Shown: in pieces, positions 13,567 through 20,003 of the stretch | How the letters are laid out: every line of letters begins with the position of its first letter | How positions within the stretch are numbered: the first letter of the stretch is position 1 | Virus record (IMG/VR): IMGVR_UViG_3300025151_000251 | Location: 1-26,551 of that record | DNA: 26,551 nt | Source: a virus | Direction: 5' to 3' (one strand) | Position numbers and translations under genes: made by a program | Notes under the pieces: model-generated | Seen by the model: the letters and a program-made list of their open reading frames with translations, nothing else | Databases searched by the model: none | Told to the model about the DNA's origin: nothing

Positions 13567-16500
13567 CAATACAAGCACCATATAAAGTAGAGGTTAAAGA
13601 AACCATAGATCAGTATAAGGTAAATAACGAAAAAGAGTACAATAAGTACGTAAAGGGTTATGAACAACTACCTTCTGATAAAAAAACTATGAGTTTAGAT
13701 GATAAAATTACTTTGTTTGAGTATTATCAAGAAAAGAAAAAAAATCCAGAAGTAGATTTTATGGAATTTTACAAAGCTTATAATCCTAACGGTACTTTTG
13801 CATCAACAGATAATTATAGAGAGAATTATAAAAGTAATCCTGATTTATTAGAAGAGTCAGATGCAAAAATAGCTGATAGGATGTTTAATGAACTTACTGT
13901 TGGAAAAGCAAGAATACCCGACATGGATGGTATTAACATAAAAAAATATGGTGATTTTATTTTTCAAATGGCTCCAAGATATGAAGAAACTATTGGCTCT
14001 ATAAAAGAAGGTATACCAGCGTCAAGAAGAGAACTTAAATACAACAGAAAAGAATTAGCAGAACTTACTGGCACCCTAGTGGGTACAGAGGAAGAAGCGA
14101 TACCAACAGCCAAGGCTAGAGCTGCTATGAGTTTAGCAGTGCAAAGAGATGATGGTATAAATTTTTTACAAGACTATTTATTAAATGCTTATCAAAAGTC
14201 TGGAATTAAAGTAGGACCAGAAGTTCAACAAATAATTGATGAAAATAAATTTATTAGACAAAACCCTAAATCAGGGGAATTAGAGTTTTACAATCCAAGA
14301 GCAAACGCATATCAATTAGTAAATACTGCTGGTTTTGATATAGGTGACATGAACTCATTATTAGGTGATGGTATAAAACTAGTATCAGAAGTGGTTGGTG
14401 GAACATTAGGTTTCCTTGGAGGAACAGCTGTTGGTGTGTCCACAGGTTTAGTCGGAGGCCCTGCTGCCAGTTTAATATTTGGAAAGACAGGCGGAGCCGC
14501 AGGGTTAACGATAGGCTCTTATGGAGGTAATTTAGTAGGTGAAGTTATTAAAGGTAAATTAGGTAATTTATTTTTTCCTGGTTTAAATGTGGATGATGAG
14601 GGTAATGATTTGACCATGATGCAAATAATGAGTGACCCTGTTGTACAAAGTGATGCACGACTTTCAGGTCTTATGGCTTTAGCTGGCCCTGTGGCTGAAA
14701 AAGTTGTAAAAGTTTTTAACAAATCACTTAAAACTGGTAAACTTATAACTAGAAAAGATTTAAAAGGTTTATCTGATAACGCAGAAGAGGCACAAATAAT
14801 AGCTGATAATATAAATCAAAAGTTATCTGATATCAAACTGACAGGCAAATTAAAAGACAAAAAATTCTTTTTTGGTATAGGTGAATCTACCGCAGATCCA
14901 GAAACTTTATATTATTTAAATGCTTTAATGGATTCTGATCCAGCTGTTAAAAAAGCTGTTGAAGGTATGGATGAGATTAACAAAGGTATTTTAAAACAAT
15001 ATTTTAATAATCTTAATAAAACCTACAAAGGTATGAAAGATGATGTAGATACTACAGAGGTGATGAATGAAGTAAAAAAAATAATTGGTATAAGACAAAA
15101 TACTACACTTGGTAAAGAACAAGATAGAATACTAAATTCTTCTAAATTAGAGTTAGACAGTGTTATAGAGGGTATGCCAGCAGGCACAAAAGTAAAACCT
15201 AATTTAATTACCAAAAGCGGTGGTGAAGTAACAGATGGCTCTTATATAAGAACAGCCATAGGAGATGCAGTCCATGCGTTAGAAAAAGATTTTGCTGATG
15301 AATTTAAAGGTATTATGGAAATAGCAAAAGATCAGCAAGTTGATGTTACACAGCTAAGAAATGTTTTAAAAGAAATTACTACTAGAAGAAAAGACACAGC
15401 TTTTAAAAACTTTTTACCTATTAATAAATTATTTAAATTAAAAAAAGGTGAAAAATTAAATGCAAAATATTTAATACAAACCATGCAAGATTTAAAAGCT
15501 TTTGACAGAAAAATGAGAACAGGAGCTGTAGCTGATAATGTATCTGAAACAGAAGTGAGACGATTAATTGGTGGGATTATGGACTCGTTTAAAAATTCTA
15601 CTGATGTTGGTGTTAAAGATACCTATAAGATATTACAAAACACAAATCAAAATTATTTTAATGCGAAAAGAAAATTAACTAATACTTTATCAGACATGGT
15701 AGCTGTTAAAAACGGTAAAGTAAAGATACAAGATTCTGATTTATTTGAAACTTCTTTTACACCTAAAGCTAAAGGATACAAAGAAAGAATAGATGAGATT
15801 CATAATATTCTTAAAGATAATCCTGACCATATGAATGCTTATAAAAATAATATTTTAAATTTATATGTTAGAGAAGTTGTAAGAGATGGTGTAGCAGATC
15901 CGAAGTTACATAAGATATTTGTAAGTGAAACCGATGCAAGAGGATATGGCTATGGTTTGAAAAAGTTTTTTGGAGATGATTACGGTGATATCACCAAAGC
16001 AGGTAATTTAATTAAAAAAGTAGAAGCAGAGAATGTAAGATTAGAAAATCTAAGAAAAGATTTAGCTAAAAGCACATTAGGTAAAATTGAAAATCTTAAT
16101 CCAACAACAATTGTAAATAAAATGTTTGACGCTAATGACAAAAATTTTTCAAAAGATGTCATGCGTGTTATGAATCAATATCCTAAAGTTAAAGCTCAAT
16201 TAAAAACTGTTTTACAAAAAGAAATGCATGACAGAATTACAGTAAATGGTAATTTTGATTTACAAAGATTTGAAAACTTTTTTGGATTAGGTAAAGAAAA
16301 CAGTCCTATGAAAGTAGTAAAAGAAATATTTAAAGATGATCCTGGTTATGTTGATGGTTTAAACACAATACACAATGCAATTAGGATTATGGCTAGAAAA
16401 GATGATTCTAAATTTAAATTACAAGGTTTTTCATCGACTGCCCTAAACCATTTACTAAGAACCAGAGTTGGTATGTTTACTCCAGAGGGTAGAGCACTTA

Positions 16501-17015
16501 CAGCTGGTTTAAGATTAGCAGAAAAAGCAAATCAAAAATCTTTTGCAAGATTGTTAACTGATAAAGAAGCAACAAAAAAATTAGCACAATTAAATAATTT
16601 AAAAATACCTAAAAGCTTATCTGATGAAACAAGTGTTAATGCTTTCTTAAAAAAATCTAAATTTTATAATCAGGTTGTTACGCAGTTATTAGGAGATTTT
16701 ACTGGTGTGTCAAGCACTGAGACTGGTGTAGATATGAGAAAATTAGAAGAGGTAGCACCTAAACCAACTGTAAATGATATTATGAGTATGCAACTAAATC
16801 CCACAAATCTTGATGTTAATTTATTTGCAGACACGCAAAAAATACCTTCTACACCGCAACCACAAGTAGCACAAACAGAACTACCAGCACCTGCTCCAGC
16901 GTCATCAGGTATAGGAGCATTAAACCCACAGGCACAAGCTGCTAATTATGCTGGATTATTTCCAGAAGATAATTTAGGACAAGCCATAGCAAATCAAGGA
17001 GTCAGACGTGGATAA
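13563..17015 (+). CDS. Large internal virion / DNA-ejection protein (1150 aa)
   Basis: The largest gene in the window. It overlaps its upstream neighbour by ATGA and the next gene's GTG start by 8 bp. The N-terminal 270 residues are charged and helical. Residues about 276-333 form a long Gly/Ala/Val-rich hydrophobic stretch (GGTLGFLGGTAVGVSTGLVG, then GGAAGLTIGSYGGNLVGEVI) of the kind expected to enter a membrane. From 380 to 1060 the protein is a Lys/Asp/Asn-rich, mostly helical scaffold (e.g. QTMQDLKAFDRKMRTGAVAD). The last 90 residues are Pro/Gln/Ala-rich and probably disordered. Size and place parallel T7 gp16 (1318 aa), the last and largest ejection protein. I see no lytic transglycosylase motif, which T7 gp16 has. 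Ejection role is an inference from order, size and hydrophobic segment. Confidence 0.62.
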   Translation: MTIQAPYKVEVKETIDQYKVNNEKEYNKYVKGYEQLPSDKKTMSLDDKITLFEYYQEKKKNPEVDFMEFYKAYNPNGTFASTDNYRENYKSNPDLLEESDAKIADRMFNELTVGKARIPDMDGINIKKYGDFIFQMAPRYEETIGSIKEGIPASRRELKYNRKELAELTGTLVGTEEEAIPTAKARAAMSLAVQRDDGINFLQDYLLNAYQKSGIKVGPEVQQIIDENKFIRQNPKSGELEFYNPRANAYQLVNTAGFDIGDMNSLLGDGIKLVSEVVGGTLGFLGGTAVGVSTGLVGGPAASLIFGKTGGAAGLTIGSYGGNLVGEVIKGKLGNLFFPGLNVDDEGNDLTMMQIMSDPVVQSDARLSGLMALAGPVAEKVVKVFNKSLKTGKLITRKDLKGLSDNAEEAQIIADNINQKLSDIKLTGKLKDKKFFFGIGESTADPETLYYLNALMDSDPAVKKAVEGMDEINKGILKQYFNNLNKTYKGMKDDVDTTEVMNEVKKIIGIRQNTTLGKEQDRILNSSKLELDSVIEGMPAGTKVKPNLITKSGGEVTDGSYIRTAIGDAVHALEKDFADEFKGIMEIAKDQQVDVTQLRNVLKEITTRRKDTAFKNFLPINKLFKLKKGEKLNAKYLIQTMQDLKAFDRKMRTGAVADNVSETEVRRLIGGIMDSFKNSTDVGVKDTYKILQNTNQNYFNAKRKLTNTLSDMVAVKNGKVKIQDSDLFETSFTPKAKGYKERIDEIHNILKDNPDHMNAYKNNILNLYVREVVRDGVADPKLHKIFVSETDARGYGYGLKKFFGDDYGDITKAGNLIKKVEAENVRLENLRKDLAKSTLGKIENLNPTTIVNKMFDANDKNFSKDVMRVMNQYPKVKAQLKTVLQKEMHDRITVNGNFDLQRFENFFGLGKENSPMKVVKEIFKDDPGYVDGLNTIHNAIRIMARKDDSKFKLQGFSSTALNHLLRTRVGMFTPEGRALTAGLRLAEKANQKSFARLLTDKEATKKLAQLNNLKIPKSLSDETSVNAFLKKSKFYNQVVTQLLGDFTGVSSTETGVDMRKLEEVAPKPTVNDIMSMQLNPTNLDVNLFADTQKIPSTPQPQVAQTELPAPAPASSGIGALNPQAQAANYAGLFPEDNLGQAIANQGVRRG

Positions 17016-17238
17016 CATGATGCTATGGAATATTTTACTTACCGTGCTTATATCAGCATTTGGTTGGGCATTTAGTAAAATGTTTTCCGAAGTCAAAAGA
17101 CTACAAATACTACTCAATAAAACCAGGGAAGAGTACCTGCCTCGTGACGATGCACAGTCACAGACTACTCAAATACTAGAACAACTTCGTAGATTAGAAG
17201 AAAAGCTAGACCGTTTTATTGAGCGTCAAAATGGTTGA
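17008..17238 (+). CDS. Small membrane protein with coiled coil (76 aa), holin-like candidate
   Basis: The GTG at 17008 is taken as the start because AAGGAG (16996-17001) lies 6 bp before it; ATG codons at 17017 and 17020 would be too far from the site. Residues 6-24 (LWNILLTVLISAFGWAFSK region) form one membrane segment. The rest is a charged coiled coil with heptad-like Leu (EVKRLQILLNKTREEY, then ILEQLRRLEEKLDRFIERQN). A single membrane helix plus charged tail, right after the ejection genes, recalls the T7 gene 17.5 holin (67 aa) in size and place, but coiled-coil membrane proteins of this sort are also found among virion proteins. No endolysin gene is seen in the window. Holin role is tentative. 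Confidence 0.5.
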   Translation: MDNMMLWNILLTVLISAFGWAFSKMFSEVKRLQILLNKTREEYLPRDDAQSQTTQILEQLRRLEEKLDRFIERQNG

Positions 17239-17893
17239 ACCAATATCCACGGCTCTAGCGGGCATAGCTCTAGTTAAGAAAAGTGTCGACTTTGTCAAAC
17301 AACAGATACAAACCTGCAACGATATAGGTGACATCATAGGTCATATTGATAAGGCCATGATGGGTGAACAACAAACTATTAAAGCTCGTGATAAGGCAAA
17401 TGTCGATGTATTCGCTGTGGACAACATTGCTAAAGAAGTTATAGACGCTAAGTTAGCCCGTGAGCATATGAATGAACTTAAAAATCTTGTGAATCTCCGC
17501 TTCGGCCCAGGAACATGGGAGTATATATTACAAGAAAGAAAAAAACGTATTGATGCAAAGAAACAAGCCATCAAAGAAGAAAGAGCAAGACGGTTAAAAA
17601 AAAGACAAGAAATTGAGGAGTATATTAAATATGGTTTTATAGCATTAGCTACGGTGCTGTTTATAGCGGTTTCTGTTGGTGTTACTATAAAATTTTTTGT
17701 AAGTTTAGGTCAACCACTACACGCACACAATCTAGAGTATGATGATCATAGCTGTCTAATATATGAACCTAAATATTTCTACATATGTATGAATGAAGGA
17801 CGAGAATGGGCTGATACAGAGCTTTATTTAGATCAGAAAAAAATGCGGGGAAATTGGATTGAAATAGAAGATAAAGAGTTGTATAATAAGTAA
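17231..17893 (+). CDS. Membrane protein with central transmembrane helix (220 aa), unknown
   Basis: The ATG at 17231 is preferred over a TTG at 17219; it overlaps the previous stop by 8 bp. Residues 1-100 are helical and soluble (MVEPISTALAGIALVKKSVD, then NELKNLVNLRFGPGTWEY). Residues 101-130 are very rich in Lys/Arg/Glu (RKKRIDAKKQAIKEERARRL), followed by one membrane helix at about 134-157 (GFIALATVLFIAVSVGVTIKF). The C-terminal 60 residues contain two Cys (C175, C186) in HSCLIYEPKYFYICMNEG. The positive charges before the helix suggest the N-terminus is cytoplasmic and the Cys-containing end periplasmic. I recall similar proteins in marine phages without function. A lysis or envelope role is possible. 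Its 3' end contains the next promoter. Confidence 0.55.
   Translation: MVEPISTALAGIALVKKSVDFVKQQIQTCNDIGDIIGHIDKAMMGEQQTIKARDKANVDVFAVDNIAKEVIDAKLAREHMNELKNLVNLRFGPGTWEYILQERKKRIDAKKQAIKEERARRLKKRQEIEEYIKYGFIALATVLFIAVSVGVTIKFFVSLGQPLHAHNLEYDDHSCLIYEPKYFYICMNEGREWADTELYLDQKKMRGNWIEIEDKELYNK
17859..17887 (+). promoter_or_regulatory. Strong sigma70-like promoter for the microprotein and basic-repeat genes
   Basis: TTGAAA (17859-17864), 17-bp spacer, TATAAT (17882-17887). The match to consensus is 5/6 and 6/6. It lies inside the last codons of the membrane-protein gene. The predicted start near 17894 gives a leader of about 70 nt before the SD and ATG at 17964. Confidence 0.65.
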
Positions 17894-17963
17894 AACTCGT
17901 TTGACTTAGGTCGGAAGTAAGCATTAGCTGAAGAAACGCATTATCTTTAAGGAGGTGATGTGT

Positions 17964-18053
17964 ATGAGTAAAATGGCTTTATGGTACTTCAAAAAAGAAC
18001 AAAAAGATGCTAAGATAAAGAAGCTTGTAAAGTACTTTTTAAATAGGAGATAA
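17964..18053 (+). CDS. 29-aa basic microprotein
   Basis: The ATG is preceded by a near-perfect Shine-Dalgarno sequence, AAGGAGGTGA (17949-17958), the strongest in this part of the window. The peptide begins MSKMALWYFKKEQKDAKIKK and ends LVKYFLNRR: amphipathic, with 10 Lys/Arg against 2 acidic residues, suggesting an alpha-helical cationic peptide. It ends 2 bp before the ATG of the next gene, whose own SD (AGGAG) lies in its last codons. Strong initiation signals with a promoter upstream argue for real translation. A leader-peptide role, or a membrane- or nucleic-acid-binding role, are possible; function unknown. Confidence 0.55.
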   Translation: MSKMALWYFKKEQKDAKIKKLVKYFLNRR

Positions 18054-18055
18054 AT

Positions 18056-18565
18056 ATGAGAAAGACTAAGGGTTACGCCAAAGGCGGTGCAAAAATGATG
18101 AGAGCCATGAAAGGTAAGATGGCTAAAGGCTATGCTAAAGGTGGAGCAAAGATGATGAAAGCTATGGGTGGTAGAATGGCATCTAAAGGCGGTAGAAAAA
18201 TGATGGGAGCTATGAAGGGTAAGATGGCTAAAGGTTACTCCAAGGGTGGGGTTAAAAAATTTAATCAAGGTAGAATAGTTAAAAAGTTAACTCCTACTAC
18301 TATTAAAACACCTACACCTAGCAAAACTAAAAACTTATCACAAATGCTAAGACCTAATCAGACAGGTAAAAATACTGGTATTCAGTTTGGACAATTAACA
18401 AAAATGTTAAATAAAGCTAGACAAGATGGCGGAAAATTTTCTGTAGCTGATGTAAAGTTTGCATACAATTCTGCGATGGGTGATAAAAAAACAAGACCTA
18501 TAGCAAAAAGTAGATTGACTAAAGAAGGTAAAAAGTTAGTAAAGAAAAAAAATAAAAATAACTAG
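18056..18565 (+). CDS. Lys/Gly/Met-rich basic repeat protein (169 aa)
   Basis: The ATG follows the SD AGGAG by a few bases. The N-terminal 69 residues consist of about three and a half repeats of a 19-residue unit with consensus KGYAKGGAKMMrAMkGkMA (residues 5-23, 24-42, a 16-residue version at 43-58, and a partial unit KGYSKGGVKKF at 59-69). Residues 70-105 are a Thr/Pro/Lys linker. Residues 105-150 form a small domain with ARQDGGKFSVADVKFAYNSA that resembles a segment of the 568-aa virion protein. The tail is Lys-rich. The protein is extremely basic with almost no acidic residues in the repeats. Similar KGGA/MKxGG repeats occur in marine phage proteins, as I recall, with unknown function. 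DNA binding/condensation inside the capsid or membrane activity are both conceivable. Confidence 0.65.
   Translation: MRKTKGYAKGGAKMMRAMKGKMAKGYAKGGAKMMKAMGGRMASKGGRKMMGAMKGKMAKGYSKGGVKKFNQGRIVKKLTPTTIKTPTPSKTKNLSQMLRPNQTGKNTGIQFGQLTKMLNKARQDGGKFSVADVKFAYNSAMGDKKTRPIAKSRLTKEGKKLVKKKNKNN
18068..18262 (+). repeat. Tandem 57-bp coding repeats in the basic protein gene
   Basis: Units at 18068-18124 and 18125-18181 (57 bp each), a 48-bp version at 18182-18229 lacking nine bases of the 5' end, and a partial unit at 18230-18262. Units differ mostly at third codon positions (for example GGCGGT versus GGTGGA), so the duplication is not very recent and the protein repeat appears to be kept by selection. 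Confidence 0.7.
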
Positions 18566-18593
18566 TTGTAATCTTATCATAATTAGTTATGAT
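18566..18593 (+). promoter_or_regulatory. Possible promoter upstream of the 230-aa gene
   Basis: TTGTAA (18566-18571), 16-bp spacer, TATGAT (18588-18593); 4/6 and 5/6 matches. The start codon at 18599 lies only 5 bp after the -10 box and has no Shine-Dalgarno sequence, so transcription would begin at or next to the ATG, as at 7478. Weaker than the other promoters. Confidence 0.45.
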
Positions 18594-18596
18594 GGG
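18573..18596. repeat. Inverted repeat overlapping the promoter -10 box
   Basis: ATCATAA-TTAG-TTATGAT (18576-18593) is a perfect 7-bp dyad with a 4-nt loop; G-U and C-G pairs could extend the stem to 10 bp in RNA (18573-18596). No T-run follows, so it is a poor intrinsic terminator. As it covers the -10 box it could be an operator, or a weak terminator for the upstream gene. Confidence 0.45.
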
Positions 18597-18598
18597 GC

Positions 18599-19291
18599 AT
18601 GGCTTATTTGACATGCAACATACCTTACTTCAAGTGTTGGGTACGAAAAGAATTTACTCATAATCATAGGGACTATCATGGCGAGTACTTACACGCACTT
18701 GCCATTGCAGTCACAGCAATACCAGATAGGTCATTATCTTTTCAAGTTGTTTTCACGGGATGTGAAGATGAAGAGAACAGACTAGAAGGTCCTCATGGTG
18801 GTGCGATGTGGGCAAGAATGCCCATACAAGCTTTAGTAGCAGACGAAATTCTCGATAACTATCCTCCACGTGTGCCTAATCATTTCGTTCAACCTTGGGA
18901 CTGTTCTAGTCGAGATTTTAGTATTATACGGTATGATCGTACTAGTAGTAGTCCTTGGATTACTAAAATAGACGGTGAGTTCTACAACGCTAAATATTAC
19001 TTTACTATTGACTATACGAATGGCGATGACATGAATGCTTTAGGGGATGATGTCGCACAACACAAACAATCTCACGTCCTTGCTATCACCAGCGGTGAAT
19101 TTGCAGGACAGATCGTAGCACAACCAAACAATAGAGTAAGAGTGACAAACCCTGCATTATGGGTCACGGGTCAAGGTGCACCAGACTTTATACCTAGTCA
19201 GTATGAGTTTAGTGCAGAAGAAGATGAGTCTTACATGGACCCAGCTTACACATTTGATAATTTATACAACGATGAAGATAAAAAAGACTGA
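18599..19291 (+). CDS. Conserved-looking phage protein of unknown function (230 aa)
   Basis: I do not recognise a named family. The protein starts MAYLTCNIPYFKCWVRKEFT and looks globular: HGEYLHALAIAVTAIPDRSL, then LEGPHGGAMWARMPIQALVA, then KIDGEFYNAKYYFTIDYTNG, with many aromatic residues and a mixed alpha/beta pattern. Its C-terminal 35 residues are very acidic (SAEEDESYMDPAY to NDEDKKD). The acidic tail overlaps the start of the nuclease gene by 20 bp. It has its own possible promoter and no Shine-Dalgarno site. Placement between late genes and the nuclease, plus the acidic tail, could suit a DNA-mimic or replication-associated protein, but also a structural one. Memory suggests similar proteins in marine phage contigs. 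Function unknown. Confidence 0.6.
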   Translation: MAYLTCNIPYFKCWVRKEFTHNHRDYHGEYLHALAIAVTAIPDRSLSFQVVFTGCEDEENRLEGPHGGAMWARMPIQALVADEILDNYPPRVPNHFVQPWDCSSRDFSIIRYDRTSSSPWITKIDGEFYNAKYYFTIDYTNGDDMNALGDDVAQHKQSHVLAITSGEFAGQIVAQPNNRVRVTNPALWVTGQGAPDFIPSQYEFSAEEDESYMDPAYTFDNLYNDEDKKD

Positions 19292-20003
19292 CACCTCTTT
19301 TACTGTATCAGGGTTTAAGATTGTAGATAAATACAATCACGAAGAGTATAGCAGAAATGATGAACAATCAGGTCGCACTTATAATGTAGGTAATCGTAAA
19401 ATACCATCTGTAACTACAATACTTAGTGCTACACAACCACCAGAAAAACAAGAGTCTTTAGACAAATGGCGTGAAAGAGTAGGCTATGATGAGGCTGCAC
19501 GGATCACGGCTCAGGCTGCAAGACGTGGAACTGAAATGCATTATGTACTAGAACAATATCTCAAGGGCCACGGGTATCTGAACTTATCAACCAATGGCAA
19601 CTTAGCACGAATGATGGCTCATACTATAATAGAAAACTTAGAAAAATTTACAGAAGTATGGGGTACAGAAGTGACACTACATTATAAAGATCTGTACGCT
19701 GGATCTACAGATGTTGTAGGAGTATATGATAATAAATTATCTATAATAGATTTTAAACAATCTAACAAACCTAAAAGAGAAGAATGGATAGAAGATTATT
19801 ATTATCAAATTGCAGCTTATAGCAAAGCTTACAGTGAAAATTTTGAAAAAATAAAACAAGGCGTTATATTAATCTGTACTAAAGATTTAGTATTTCAAAA
19901 ATTTACTATGAATGAAGATATGTTAGAAACATATCAAAAGAAGTGGATGTTAAAAGTACAAGAATATTATAGAAACTTTACTGCTTCTTCACCAAGTGTT
20001 TGA
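19272..20003 (+). CDS. PD-(D/E)XK exonuclease (RecB/Cas4/MGME1-like)
   Basis: 243 aa using the ATG at 19272 (MKIKKTDTSFTV); a longer reading from 19176 would run 116 bp into the previous gene and adds no conserved sequence. The motifs are clear: PSVTTIL (46-52), RGTEMH (85-90, the R-G-T-x-x-H motif of RecB-like nucleases), acidic residue E133 in WGTEVTL, AGSTDVVG (144-151, catalytic D147 region), IIDFKQSNK (158-166, catalytic D160 and K162) and YYYQIAAY (176-183, the Q-x-x-x-Y motif). The length and order of motifs match single-domain exonucleases related to MGME1. It would degrade single-stranded or flapped DNA in replication, recombination or host DNA breakdown. It converges on the minus-strand helicase gene with a 37-bp overlap of coding ends. 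Confidence 0.88.
   Translation: MKIKKTDTSFTVSGFKIVDKYNHEEYSRNDEQSGRTYNVGNRKIPSVTTILSATQPPEKQESLDKWRERVGYDEAARITAQAARRGTEMHYVLEQYLKGHGYLNLSTNGNLARMMAHTIIENLEKFTEVWGTEVTLHYKDLYAGSTDVVGVYDNKLSIIDFKQSNKPKREEWIEDYYYQIAAYSKAYSENFEKIKQGVILICTKDLVFQKFTMNEDMLETYQKKWMLKVQEYYRNFTASSPSV

Noticed and set aside
17924-18268. 114-aa minus-strand frame with repeated His/Ser/Phe segments
   Set aside because: Mirror image of the 57-bp Lys/Gly/Met repeats on the plus strand; no promoter or SD of its own.
18573-18596. Intrinsic terminator after the basic repeat gene
   Set aside because: The hairpin is AT-rich with no following T-run; it overlaps a promoter-like -10 box, so operator or chance is more likely.
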